Origin: JALYZC01 sp963725645
Lineage (GTDB): Bacteria; Actinomycetota; Thermoleophilia; Solirubrobacterales; Solirubrobacteraceae
Reading direction: 5' to 3'
Assembly: GCA_963725645.1 (NCBI GenBank)
Contig: CAVRZD010000006.1
Location: forward strand, 1,860,001 to 1,924,000
Length of the DNA: 64,000 bases
Below are positions 1 through 8,756 of this stretch, piece after piece (positions within the stretch are counted from its first letter, which is position 1; each line of letters starts with the position of its first letter). Both the position numbers and the translations under genes were made by a program. The notes under the pieces are model-generated. The model was not told the DNA's origin. It saw only the letters and a program-made list of their open reading frames with translations, and searched no databases.

Positions 1-28
1 GGCGGAAGCTAGCAGCGGACCGCTCGGC

Positions 29-1021
29 TCAGTCCTTCAGCGCCTTCTCGATCGCCGCCCGCATCTCGGCAACCGACGACGCGCCCTCGAGCCGATCGAC
101 GACCCGGCCGTGGCGGTCGATCGCGAACACCCACGGCTCGCTGACGAGGCGCCACGCGCGAAGCTGTGGCCGGAGGCCCTTGGTCGGATCGTTGTTGTTG
201 TAGACCTCCATGTGGATGAAGGCCATCCGCTTGCCATACGTGGCCTGGAGCTGGGCCGCCTGGTCGACCACCGGCCCGCAGGTTCGGCTCTGGCACAGCT
301 GGGGCGTGGCGAAGACGAGCAGGACGGGCTTCTTGCCGAGGACGTTCGCGAGGTCCTCCGCATGCAGCTGCGGGTCGTGCGGGACGCGGGTGTCGATCGA
401 CGCGATCGCTGCCGGCGGCGACGTCGGCGTGTGGACGCGGATCGCCGCCTGGCCGGGCGTGGGCGGCTGCGGGCCACCGACGTCCACGAGCGTCGGGCTG
501 GCCGCCACGAGCTGTCCGTTCGTGCGCGCGACCACCACGATCCCCTGCGACTTGGCCTTCGTCAGCGGGATGTGCGCGACGTAGACCTGCTTGGCGGCGT
601 TCGCGTCGGCCTGGACGGTCTGGCTCTGGAACTGCGGTGCCACGGCGAGCGACTCGTTGGTTGCGCGATAGGGCCCGCGCAGGGCACGCCCGTTGGCGTC
701 GCTGACGTAGACCGCCACGTCCGGCGGGACGAGCTGCTTGCGCGAGGCGTCGAACAGAATGAACGCGAAGCGGTTGAGGCCGGGCTCGAGGACGCCCACG
801 GCCGGCGCCAGCATCGGGCCCTGCTTGATGCCGGCCAGGACCTGGTTGAGCGAGCGGCCCGCCGCGACCGGGAACGGCGGTCCGGCGGTCGTGGACGTCG
901 TGGCGGAGCTCGTGCTCTTGTCACCGCTCGACCCGCCGCAGGCGGCGAGGGCAAGGGCGACGAGACGACGGCGGCGGCTGCGGCCGCGGCGCGGAACGGG
1001 AGGCGGGGCATTCCCGGACAC
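29..1021 (-). CDS. Lipoprotein with thioredoxin-like domain
   Basis: About 330 residues from a GTG at 1021. The N-terminus has a long Arg-rich segment (GRSRRRR), a short hydrophobic stretch (LVALALAAC) and then CGGSSGDKS, a lipobox with the lipidated Cys near residue 28, so the protein should be anchored on the outer face of the membrane. The last ~130 residues look thioredoxin-like: a beta strand KPVLLVFATPQ is followed by CQSRTC, a C-x4-C pair instead of the usual CxxC, and then GRVVDRLEG. The role is unknown; redox or metallochaperone work outside the membrane is inference. The open frame runs further upstream, but that part has no protein-like composition, so the GTG nearest the signal was chosen. 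Confidence 0.7.
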   Translation of the reverse strand: MSGNAPPPVPRRGRSRRRRLVALALAACGGSSGDKSTSSATTSTTAGPPFPVAAGRSLNQVLAGIKQGPMLAPAVGVLEPGLNRFAFILFDASRKQLVPPDVAVYVSDANGRALRGPYRATNESLAVAPQFQSQTVQADANAAKQVYVAHIPLTKAKSQGIVVVARTNGQLVAASPTLVDVGGPQPPTPGQAAIRVHTPTSPPAAIASIDTRVPHDPQLHAEDLANVLGKKPVLLVFATPQLCQSRTCGPVVDQAAQLQATYGKRMAFIHMEVYNNNDPTKGLRPQLRAWRLVSEPWVFAIDRHGRVVDRLEGASSVAEMRAAIEKALKD

Positions 1022-1092
1022 TCTAGGGTTCCGGTCCGCTCGGCCACGCCGGCCGGGTCGGGTCCGGCAACGATTGAGGAGGACGAGACGGC

Positions 1093-1814
1093 ATGGCAGA
1101 ACGGGCGGCGATCGTGACGGGGGCCTCGAGCGGCATCGGATTGGCGATCGCCAGGATGCTCGGCGAGGAGGGCTACGGCCTGACGTCGCCTCGCGGCGGC
1201 CGGAGAAGCTCGAGCCCGCGGCCGAGGAGCTGCGCAAGGCCGGCGTCGCGGTCGAGGCGATCCCGGCCAACCTGGCCGACGAGGACTCCGTCAAGGCGGT
1301 CGTGCAGCGCCACCGGGACACCTACGGGCGCCTCGACGTGCTCGTCAACAACGCCGGCCTCGGGATCGGCGCTGCGGTTGCCGAGATCCAGACCAAGCGG
1401 CTCGACATGCAGCTCGACGTCAACCTGCGCTCCTACGTCCTCTTCTACCGCGAGTGCGCGGACATGCTGCGCGCCGCCGGCGCCGAGCACCGCAACGCGC
1501 AGGTCGTCAACACCGCCTCGGTGGCCGGCAAGTCGGGGCAGGCCTGGCTGTCGGTCTACGCCGCCACGAAGTTCGGCGTGGTCGGCTTCACGCAGGCGAT
1601 GAACAAGGAGCTCGGCCCGGAGGGCATCAAGTCCTGCGCGCTGTGTCCCGGCTTCGTCGACACGGCGATGACGGACTTCGTCAAGGAGCAGGTCGCGGCC
1701 GACGAGATGATCCGCCCGGAGGACATCGCCGAGTCCGTGCGCCTGCTGCTCCGCCTGTCTCCGGCGTGCGTGATCCCGGAGATCATCTACCACCGCCCCG
1801 GCGAGGGGCTGTAG
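1093..1814 (+). pseudogene. SDR-family oxidoreductase, broken by a 1-nt deletion
   Basis: Short-chain dehydrogenase/reductase in two frames. From ATG 1093 the first frame reads the nucleotide-binding start (TGASSGIG) up to GEEGYGLT. The second frame continues with ASRRPEKLEPAAEEL, the NNAG motif, the catalytic YAATK and the C-terminus to the TAG at 1812-1814. Restoring one G next to position 1185 rejoins them as a normal ~240-residue SDR (LTVASRRPEK). All active-site residues are present, so the break is either very recent or a sequencing error. The substrate cannot be read. It is divergent from the lipoprotein gene and convergent with the next gene. Confidence 0.85.
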
Positions 1815-1826
1815 CAACCGGTCGGG

Positions 1827-2372
1827 CTAGCGGACGGGCTCGCGCTCGCGCTCGGCCCCGCGCTCGGCCTCGAACTCGGCGCCCATCTCCTCCGCACGGG
1901 CGAGCGCGCGGCGGTAATCGTCGTAGCGCCGGAACGGACGCAGCCAGGCCCAGCCGGGGCGCGTGCGCAGCTCGTCGCTGCGGTCGGGATCGCCCGGGCG
2001 CACGGGCGCGGCGCGGTCCCGCAGACCGCGGTGCTCGGCGATCGCGCGGCCCAGGTCGGTGCGCTCGCCGTCCTGCTCGAGCGACGCCTCGAGGTGCGTG
2101 GTCAGCACGCGCAGCTCGCGCTCGCTCGCGCGCCGGGCGCGCCCGCGCGCGCCGGTGAAGCGATCCCAGGCACGGGCGAAGGAGAGGAAGTCGGTGCGCC
2201 CGCCGCAGCGGTGGGCCGCGAGCATCGGGCACACGCCCCCGCTGCGATCCGTGTAGGCGCCCACGATGATCGCGTTCGAGCGCACGCCTTCGAGCATCGC
2301 CTCCCGCGTGCGCGCGGGCAGGCAGTCGATCGCGGTGCGGAGGTCTTCGATCGGCCTTCGGCTACGTCGCAT
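1827..2372 (-). CDS. Conserved hypothetical protein (181 aa)
   Basis: Not assigned to a characterised family. It starts at ATG 2372 and gives a soluble, charged protein. Its most conserved-looking stretch is LPARTREAMLEGVRSN, then IIVGAYTDRSGGVCPMLAAH with a Cys, and RTDFLSFARAWDRFTG, which looks like a compact helical core. The C-terminal third is rich in Arg and Glu. There is no signal peptide or membrane segment. It lies 12 bp past the converging SDR gene and its start region is divergent from the LLM oxidoreductase, so it may share a control region with that gene. Codon use matches its neighbours. Function unknown. Confidence 0.6.
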   Translation of the reverse strand: MRRSRRPIEDLRTAIDCLPARTREAMLEGVRSNAIIVGAYTDRSGGVCPMLAAHRCGGRTDFLSFARAWDRFTGARGRARRASERELRVLTTHLEASLEQDGERTDLGRAIAEHRGLRDRAAPVRPGDPDRSDELRTRPGWAWLRPFRRYDDYRRALARAEEMGAEFEAERGAEREREPVR

Positions 2373-2461
2373 AAGCTGCGCGCCTCGCGGCGGCCCCCGC
2401 AGGGTAGCGCGTCGCGCGTCGATGCCGAAGATCCCGGCCCTTCCGCTGAAAGGAATGTTTC

Positions 2462-3502
2462 ATGAAGCTCGGCCTCAACGTCGCCTACTGGGGCCTCGGC
2501 CTGTCGGCCGAGGAGCAGCTCGAGCTGGTGCAGGAGGCCGAGCGGCTGGGCTACGACTCGGTGTGGGCCGCGGAGGCGTACGGCTCCGACGCCGCCACGG
2601 TGCTGGCGTGGCTCGCGGGCCAGACGGAGAAGATCAACCTCGGCTCGGCCATCTTCCAGATCCCCGGCCGCAGCCCCGCGATGACGGCGATGACCGCGGC
2701 GACGCTCGACCAGATCTCCGGCGGTCGCTTCCGGCTCGGCCTCGGGCCGTCCGGCCCGCAGGTCTCGGAGGGATGGCACGGCGTGCGCTTCGGGCGCCAG
2801 CTCCAGCGTACGCGCGAGTACGTCGACGTCGTCCGCAAGGCGCTCGCGCGCGAGCGCGTGGAGTACCACGGCGAGACGCTCGAGCTCCCGCTTCCGGACG
2901 GGCCGGGCAAGGCGCTGAAGTTGACGATCGCGCCCGTCCAGGAGCGCATCCCGGTGTACATCGCCGCGATCGGGCCGAAGAACGTGACGCTCGTCGGCGA
3001 GATCGCGGACGGCTGGCTGCCGGTGTTCTTCTCCCCCGAGCACGTCAGCGAGTTTCGGCCGCTGCTCGAGGAGGGTGCGGCGAAGGCCGGCCGCTCGCTG
3101 GACGACGACTTCGACATCTCGCCGACGGTCAACGTGTTGATCTCGGCCGACCGCGAGGCCGCGCGCGACGCGATGCGCCCGGTGCTCGCCCTGTACGTCG
3201 GCGGCATGGGCTCGCGCGAGAAGAACTTCTACAACCAGCTCGTGCAGCGCTATGGGTTCGAGGACGCCGCGCGCGAGGTGCAGGACCTCTACCTGGAGGG
3301 CAAGAAGGAGGAGGCGGCGGCGGCGCTTCCGGCCGAGCTGATCGACGCGGTGTCGCTGGCCGGCCCGCCCGACGCGGTGCGCGACCGCCTCGCGGTCTAC
3401 CGCGACGCCGGCGTCGGCACGCTCCAGATCTCCCCGATGGCGTTCGACTTCGAGGGCCGGCGCGCACAGCTACGGCAGGTGGCCGAGCTGGCCGCGGCCT
3501 GA
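2462..3502 (+). CDS. LLM-class F420-dependent oxidoreductase
   Basis: 346-residue luciferase-like (bacterial luciferase fold) oxidoreductase that probably uses reduced coenzyme F420, as close actinobacterial relatives do (Rv3520c-like group). Typical features are the N-terminal MKLGLNVAYWG strand, SVWAAEAYGSDA, GSAIFQIPGRSP, TLDQISGGRFRLGLG and the late IPVYIAAIGPKNV strand with GEIADGWLP. It starts at ATG 2462 behind AAAGGA. It is cytoplasmic and its substrate is unknown. It is a single gene, 6 bp from the convergent c-di-GMP gene. The choice of F420 over FMN rests on family knowledge. Confidence 0.85.
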   Translation: MKLGLNVAYWGLGLSAEEQLELVQEAERLGYDSVWAAEAYGSDAATVLAWLAGQTEKINLGSAIFQIPGRSPAMTAMTAATLDQISGGRFRLGLGPSGPQVSEGWHGVRFGRQLQRTREYVDVVRKALARERVEYHGETLELPLPDGPGKALKLTIAPVQERIPVYIAAIGPKNVTLVGEIADGWLPVFFSPEHVSEFRPLLEEGAAKAGRSLDDDFDISPTVNVLISADREAARDAMRPVLALYVGGMGSREKNFYNQLVQRYGFEDAAREVQDLYLEGKKEEAAAALPAELIDAVSLAGPPDAVRDRLAVYRDAGVGTLQISPMAFDFEGRRAQLRQVAELAAA

Positions 3503-3508
3503 GACCGG

Positions 3509-5731
3509 CTACGCCGTCTCCGCGTCGGCGGGCAACGCGGCCTCGCCGGGCTCGAGCAGGCGCAGGAGCGCCGCCACGACATTGGGGTCCAGCTGCGATC
3601 CCGCCGCGCGGCGCAGCTCGGCCACGGCGTCCGCGTAGCCCATCGGCGGGCGAAAGGTGCGCGCCGAGGTCATCGCCACGAAGGCGTCGCAGGCCAGCAG
3701 CGCACGCGAGGCGAGCGGGATCTGTTCGCCCTCCAGCCCGTCGGGGTAGCCGCGGCCGTCGAACCGCTCGTGCTCGTGCCGGACGATCGGCGCGGCGCGG
3801 CGCAGGCGCGGGAGCGGGCGCAGCATGCGCTCGCCGATGACCGGGTGCTCGCGCAGCAGCGCCCGCTCGTGATCGGTCAGGCGCCCGGGCTTGAGCAGGA
3901 GGTCCACGGGCACGCCGACCGTGCCGACGTCGTGGAACAGGGCGCCGAGGTACAGGATCTCGAGGTCCTCGCCGGCGAGCCCCAGCTCGCGCCCGAGCCG
4001 CCACGCAAGATCGGCCACCCGCCAGCACTCCTCCCCCGGCTCCTGCACCGCCGCCGCCAGCTCGTATGCGCGCATCACCGGACCGTCCTCGGTGAGGCGG
4101 GCGAACGCCCACACGCACGCGAGCGCGCGTCCGAGCTGCTCCGACACCGCCTGCACGAGGCGCAGGTCGTCGTCGCCGTACGCGTCCACGCGATCGGATT
4201 CGAGGTTCAGGACGCCCCACAGCTCGCCACGATCGAACACGGGGACCGCCAGCTCGCTGCGCACGTCCGGCAGCTCCGGCAGCCCGACGTAGCGTGCGTC
4301 GTCCCGCACGTCGCCCGCGACGACCGGGCGCTCGCTCGTGACCACGGCGCCGAGGATGCCGGCGCCGGCCGGCTGCGTCGGCGGCGGCGCGAGCGCCCGC
4401 GGACCGGCGAACGACACGATCTCGAGCCGGTCCTCCTCGCGGCTCAGTCGGGCCGCGGCCACGATCTCGGCATCCACCGCGCCGACGAGGTGGGCGATCG
4501 CCGTCTCGATCGCGGTGCGCTGGTCGCCCGCCGTGGCGAGCGCGCGCGCGAGGTTCGCGAGCAGAGTGAGGCGATCGGCCTCCGCCCCGCCCGAGCGTCC
4601 GGCCGACACCAGCTCGGTGCGCGGCGTGCCGGGCGCGGACGCGGAGCGCGCCGGCGCCGAGGGGCGGCCGCCGCGCTTGGCGGTCCGCATCGCCTCGTCA
4701 GCCTGGAGCACGAGGTCCTCGATGTTCTCGGCATCGAGGCCGAAGGTCGCCCAGCCCGCGGTCGCGGTCACGCGGTGCCGCTCCACCGCCCCGGCCTCGG
4801 CGACGGCGTCCACGAGCCGGTCGGCGAGTTGCGCGGCCTCCGCGGGCCCGGCCTGCACCGCCACCACCGCGAACTCGTCGCCGCCGTGACGGCAGAGGAC
4901 GTCCTCCCGGCGCAGCACGCCCGACAGGCCGCGGGCCACGCGCTGGAGGACCGCATCCCCGGCGCGATGACCGAGGTCGTCGTTGACCGCCTTGAAGCGA
5001 TCGAGGTCGAGCAGCACGAGCGAGAACGCGCCGCCGTGGCGCTGCACCCGCGCCATCTCGGCCTCGATCGCGCGCCAGAACAGCCGGTAGTTGCCGAGGC
5101 CCGTGAGCGGGTCCTGGTCGGCGAGCCGGCGGGCGGCGGCCTCGCGTTCGGCCCAGCTGTCTCGCTGGAGGCGCAGCCGCTCGGCGGCGGCGTGGATGAC
5201 GCCCCCGGCCAGCACGAGCGTGAGCGTCGGGATCAGCGCGTCGGCCGCGTCGCCCGAGGAGAGCCCGGCGTTCGCGATGGCGGGGACGAGGTACGAGAGC
5301 ATCGCCGCGAGGGTCAGGGCGATCACGCGCCACCGCGCCTGGAAGGCGGCGACGTGGACGACGGCGAGGAGGTAGAGCTCGACGTAAGGCGAGTCGTAGC
5401 GCCCGCTGAAGGCCACTACCACGGCGATCAGCGCCACGGCCCACAGGTCGGCCGCGAAGAGCGCGTCGAGGCCGACGGCCCGCCGGCGGCCTGCGAAGCC
5501 CAGCGCCAGCGCGGTGATCAGCGAGGCGCCGCCGACCGCGAGCACCACCGCCGTCGGCGGGGGGTCCGGCGCCGCGAGCGCGAGGACGCCGAGCGCGATC
5601 GGCAGGACGGCGAAGAGCAACGCCGCGGACGCGGCCGCGAGATTGACATCCGGCTCGGGTCCCGGCTCCGCGGCGGGGACAGGGGTGCCCGGGACCCCTG
5701 CAATGGGCGGGTCGGCCGCCGAATCCATCAT
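3509..5731 (-). CDS. Membrane GGDEF-GAF-HD-GYP c-di-GMP protein
   Basis: 740-residue hybrid signalling protein. Residues ~30-185 hold several hydrophobic segments (a membrane sensor). A GGDEF cyclase domain follows, with the motif at ~283-287 and an RxxD product-inhibition site at 274-277 (RRED). Next come a GAF-like domain (~400-545) and a C-terminal HD-GYP phosphodiesterase domain with HDVG, HP..GERML and HEHERFDGRGYPDG. Both active sites look intact, so it could make and break c-di-GMP. The start was set at the ATG pair 5726-5731 behind GGAAGAG; the longer open frame lacks a ribosome site. It is divergent from the glycosyltransferase gene. Confidence 0.88.
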   Translation of the reverse strand: MMDSAADPPIAGVPGTPVPAAEPGPEPDVNLAAASAALLFAVLPIALGVLALAAPDPPPTAVVLAVGGASLITALALGFAGRRRAVGLDALFAADLWAVALIAVVVAFSGRYDSPYVELYLLAVVHVAAFQARWRVIALTLAAMLSYLVPAIANAGLSSGDAADALIPTLTLVLAGGVIHAAAERLRLQRDSWAEREAAARRLADQDPLTGLGNYRLFWRAIEAEMARVQRHGGAFSLVLLDLDRFKAVNDDLGHRAGDAVLQRVARGLSGVLRREDVLCRHGGDEFAVVAVQAGPAEAAQLADRLVDAVAEAGAVERHRVTATAGWATFGLDAENIEDLVLQADEAMRTAKRGGRPSAPARSASAPGTPRTELVSAGRSGGAEADRLTLLANLARALATAGDQRTAIETAIAHLVGAVDAEIVAAARLSREEDRLEIVSFAGPRALAPPPTQPAGAGILGAVVTSERPVVAGDVRDDARYVGLPELPDVRSELAVPVFDRGELWGVLNLESDRVDAYGDDDLRLVQAVSEQLGRALACVWAFARLTEDGPVMRAYELAAAVQEPGEECWRVADLAWRLGRELGLAGEDLEILYLGALFHDVGTVGVPVDLLLKPGRLTDHERALLREHPVIGERMLRPLPRLRRAAPIVRHEHERFDGRGYPDGLEGEQIPLASRALLACDAFVAMTSARTFRPPMGYADAVAELRRAAGSQLDPNVVAALLRLLEPGEAALPADAETA

Positions 5732-5843
5732 GTGGATCTCTTCCACGTATGCTCGCCCCCGTGCGAGCTGCCCCCCGGACGCTTTCTGCGCCATGTGTGC
5801 TGCCGCGGTCCGGACATGCCTCAGAGGATCGCATCCGGACCGT

Positions 5844-7127
5844 ATGCGGGAAATTCCCCACGACAACCTGGCAGGAGATCGGGTACCCCGTCAGGGGGCA
5901 ATCGAACCTGTAAACGGACGGAAGGCCCAATTCCTCCTCGGGGCGTTCGGGGACCCCGGCCACGCGTTCCCGATGATCGCGCTGGGGCGCGCGCTGGTCG
6001 CCCGCGGCCACGAGGTCGTGCTGCAGACGTGGACGCGCTGGACCGAGAACGTCGAGGCATCGGGCATGCGCTTCGCCGCGGCGCCGGAGTACCAGGTCTT
6101 CCCAACCCGCGCGCGGCCGCTGAAACCCTACGAGGCGGCGGTACGCGCGGCCGCGGAGACCCGGCCGCTGGTCGCGGAGGTGCGGCCCGACGCGGTCGTG
6201 GCGGACATCCTCACGCTCGCGCCGGCACTGGCCGGGGAGCTCGAGGGCGTGCCGACCGCGACGCTCGTGCCGCACGTCTACCCACCCGGGGAGCCTGGCT
6301 TCCCGCCCTACTCGTTCGGAGCGCGGCTGCCGCGCACCCCGGCGGGCGCCGCGCTGTGGCGCGCGCTCGAGCGACCGGTCGAGAACGGATTACGGCGCGG
6401 CCGCGAGGAGCTCAACGGCGCCCGCATGCGCCTCGGCCTGCCCCCACTGGCGCGCGTGCACGGCGGGATCAGCGCGCGGCTGTGCGTCGTCGGAACGTTC
6501 CCGCAGATGGAGTACCCGCGGTCCTGGCCCCCGGAGGTGCACGTCGCGGGGCCGCTGCTGTGGGAGCCGCCGTTCGAGGACGTGGAGCTGCCGGCGGGCG
6601 CCGCGCCGCTGGTGCTGGTCGCCCCCTCGACATCGCAGGATCCCGAGCACCGCCTCCTGCGCGCCGCTCTGCGGGGCCTCGCCAACGCGCCGGTCCGCGT
6701 GCTCGCGACCTGGAACCGCCGCCCCCCGCCCCGGCCGCTCGACGTGCCGGCAAACGCCCGGCTGGTCGAATGGGTCTCCTACGCGCGCACGATGCCCAGG
6801 TGCGACCTCGTGCTCTGCCACGGCGGCCACGGCACGATGGTGCGCGCGCTCGCGGCGGGCTGCCGCGTCGTGATCGCGCCCGCCAGCGGCGACATGAACG
6901 AGAACGCGGCACGGGCGGACTGGGCCGGGGTCGGGACGCGGCTGCCCTGGCGTTTCGTGACCCCGGCGACGGTGCGGCTGGCGGTCGAGCGGGCGCTCGC
7001 GGACGAGCGGATGGGCGAGCGTGTGCGCGAGCTGGCGTCGTGGTCGGCCGACCACGACGGCGCGGTGCGGGCGGCCGTGCTGGTGGAGCAGCTCGCGGGC
7101 GCTCGGGCGGCCGCGACGGGAGGCTGA
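5844..7127 (+). CDS. Glycosyltransferase, MGT/UGT-like (GT1)
   Basis: 427 residues, GT-B fold. The N-terminal domain begins QFLLGAFGDPGHAFPMIAL, the usual small-Gly turn and long helix of MGT-type enzymes. The C-terminal donor site has LVEWVSYARTMPRCDLVLCHGGHGTMVRAL, the HGGxGT block that binds the sugar nucleotide, followed by PASGDMNENA. The acceptor is not predictable; relatives glycosylate lipids or secondary metabolites. ATG 5844 is the only ordinary start codon near the first conserved strand, with only a weak upstream ribosome site. The gene points away from the c-di-GMP protein across 112 bp. Confidence 0.85.
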   Translation: MREIPHDNLAGDRVPRQGAIEPVNGRKAQFLLGAFGDPGHAFPMIALGRALVARGHEVVLQTWTRWTENVEASGMRFAAAPEYQVFPTRARPLKPYEAAVRAAAETRPLVAEVRPDAVVADILTLAPALAGELEGVPTATLVPHVYPPGEPGFPPYSFGARLPRTPAGAALWRALERPVENGLRRGREELNGARMRLGLPPLARVHGGISARLCVVGTFPQMEYPRSWPPEVHVAGPLLWEPPFEDVELPAGAAPLVLVAPSTSQDPEHRLLRAALRGLANAPVRVLATWNRRPPPRPLDVPANARLVEWVSYARTMPRCDLVLCHGGHGTMVRALAAGCRVVIAPASGDMNENAARADWAGVGTRLPWRFVTPATVRLAVERALADERMGERVRELASWSADHDGAVRAAVLVEQLAGARAAATGG

Positions 7128-7358
7128 ACGGCTTGCCCACGAGGCCCGCCGAGGCGTAGGCTCGGGGCGGAAGGCGTCGAGGAAGGAGACACCCCATGTC
7201 CGAGGAGAACAAGACCGCTGTGCGCCGCTTCTACGACCTCTTCAACAGCGGCGAGCTCGACGCGCTCGACGAGATCATTGCGCCGGGCTACATCAACAAC
7301 GACCCGCAGAGCCCCGCCCCGGCCGATGGCGGGCTCGAGGCCGTCAAGACGGAGCTAG

Positions 7359-8347
7359 ATGGTTGATGCCGCGGGTTGTTTAGGTGGTGAGGTCGGCGAA
7401 GGTGCGGGTGGGGCGGTCGAGGAGCCAGTTGAGCCAGATGCCGGCGCTGTAGGCGAGTAGTTTGGCGGCGATCCGGGCGCGGAGTCCGTGCAGGGTGCGT
7501 GCTCTGTGGAGCTCGAGGCCGAGGTGGTCTTTGAGCGTCCAGAAGATCGACTCGATGCGCTGGCGGATTCCGGAGAGGTGTAGGCCGTTGTCTGGTTCGG
7601 TCTTGCGGGCTGGTCGCAACACGGTGGCGGCGTGGGTGTGGGCGGCGTGGGCGGCGAAGTCCTGGCCGGCGTAGCCCTTGTCGCAGACGATCGTCTCGCC
7701 GCCGCGCAGCCCGAGAGCGAACAGGCGCTTGGCGACATCGCGTTCTTTGTGGTCGGCTGGGGCAAGGATGACCGAGCGGATCGTGCCATCGGGGGCGCCG
7801 AGCAGGTGCAAGCGCATCCCCCAGAACCAGCGCGAGTGGCTGCGGCTGTAGTGATGCGCGCATGCGTCAGCCAGCTGCGAGCTCCGAGCCGTTTCGACCG
7901 AACGCCCGCATTCGACCGGGGTGGAGTCCAACAGGCAGATCGAGTCCCAATAGCCCGGGCAGTCGCGCGCGAACGCGGCCATCACCCACTCGATCGACTC
8001 CGACAAGCGCGCCCGGCGCTTCCAGAACGCGTCCTGAGTTGGCAGCGTCGGAAACAGCGAGGAGAGCTGACGCTCGGCGGTTCTCAGGAACCGGCGGTCC
8101 GAACTGATCCCAAGCAGGGCCTGGGCAACACACAGCGTGATGACCTCCGCATCGGTGATCCTTCTCCGGGCATTTCCGGCCCGCTTGGGCAGGAGATCGT
8201 CAGCCGTGACGAACACGGCAGTGAGCAGCAGGTCGAGGTCGGCGAGCATCGAGGCCCCCTCCGGGTCGACGGTGAACTAAGCACCGCCGACTTCGACCTG
8301 CTCTCCATAACACCCTGCCACGCCCACCCGACCGTGGCATCAACCAT
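7359..8347 (-). mobile_element. IS982-family insertion sequence, 989 bp
   Basis: Both ends carry the perfect 12-bp inverted repeat ATGGTTGATGCC (7359-7370 and its complement at 8336-8347). It is flanked by a 4-bp duplication CTAG (7355-7358 and 8348-8351). It holds one intact transposase gene on the minus strand. It sits inside the SnoaL-like gene, and precise excision would restore that gene. The undamaged ends, duplication and transposase indicate a recent insertion. Confidence 0.92.
7380..8249 (-). CDS. IS982-family transposase
   Basis: 289-residue DDE transposase from ATG 8249, behind a GGAGGGGG ribosome site. The likely catalytic residues lie in CLLDSTPVECGRS (first Asp), VCDKGYAGQDF (second Asp) and IRQRIESIFWTLKDHLG (Glu). 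The N-terminal ~70 residues (RRRITDAEVITLCVAQALLG) form the usual DNA-binding part. Length and motif order match IS982-type enzymes found in many Actinobacteria. No frameshift is seen, so the protein should be active. It ends 21 bp inside the left end of the element. Confidence 0.9.
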   Translation of the reverse strand: MLADLDLLLTAVFVTADDLLPKRAGNARRRITDAEVITLCVAQALLGISSDRRFLRTAERQLSSLFPTLPTQDAFWKRRARLSESIEWVMAAFARDCPGYWDSICLLDSTPVECGRSVETARSSQLADACAHHYSRSHSRWFWGMRLHLLGAPDGTIRSVILAPADHKERDVAKRLFALGLRGGETIVCDKGYAGQDFAAHAAHTHAATVLRPARKTEPDNGLHLSGIRQRIESIFWTLKDHLGLELHRARTLHGLRARIAAKLLAYSAGIWLNWLLDRPTRTFADLTT

Positions 8348-8644
8348 CTAGCCGGGTTCAGGTCGTCGTTCCCCGATCTCCATTTCACGATCGACGAGCA
8401 GCTCGCCGACGGCGACGCGGTCGTGACCCGCTGGACGGCAACCGGGACCCAGGACGGCGACCTGCCCGACCTACCCGCCACCGGGCGGAGCGTGACGGTC
8501 ACCGGGATCTCGATCGACCACTTCGGCCCCGACGGGAAGATGACGGACGGCTACACCAACTGGGACACGCTGGGGATGATGCAGCAGCTCGGCGCGGTGC
8601 CGGACGCGGCGCAGACGCCGTCGGGCACAGGCCTGCAAATCGAG

Positions 8645-8718
8645 CTCCGGGGGCGGGACTCGAACCCGCAACCGTGACCTTAACAGGGTCCCGCTCTGCC
8701 GAATTGAGCTACCCCGGA
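8645..8718 (-). tRNA. tRNA-Asn (GTT)
   Basis: On the minus strand the sequence folds as a cloverleaf: acceptor TCCGGGG paired with CCCCGGA, D-arm GCTC/GAGC, anticodon loop CTGTTAA with anticodon GTT, and a T-arm with GGTTCGAGTCCC. The discriminator base is G. The anticodon stem has one mismatched outer pair (G-A). CCA is not encoded. Length 74 nt. The 3' half overlaps, antisense, the last codons of the SnoaL-like reading frame. Confidence 0.93.
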
Positions 8719-8756
8719 TCGTGTTCGCCAGTGTGTCACTCGGCACCGGCGGGGTC

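Larger units (their letters stand above)
7196..8677 (+). pseudogene. SnoaL-like / ester cyclase gene split by an IS
   Basis: The 5' part (7196-7358) encodes MSEENKTAVRRFYDLFNSG to AVKTEL; the 3' part (8352-8677) encodes AGFRSSFPDLHFTIDEQ to the end. Removing the element and one copy of the CTAG duplication restores a single 162-residue frame. It shows the SnoaL/NTF2-like pattern (FYDLFNSGELDALDEI, TRWTATGTQ, FGPDGKMTDGYTNWDTLGMMQQLG). The start has a good GGAAGGAG site at 7181-7188. The last ~11 codons run into the antisense strand of the tRNA-Asn gene, and that part (RGRDSNPQP) is only back-translated tRNA sequence. Relatives are small polyketide cyclase-like or isomerase-like enzymes of varied function. 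Confidence 0.85.

Noticed and set aside
3770..7159. Very long open frame (over 1,100 codons) on the plus strand
   Set aside because: It runs antisense to the c-di-GMP gene and then out of frame through the glycosyltransferase. The translation is Arg/Ala/Gly-rich with no motifs; it exists because GC-rich third positions remove stop codons.
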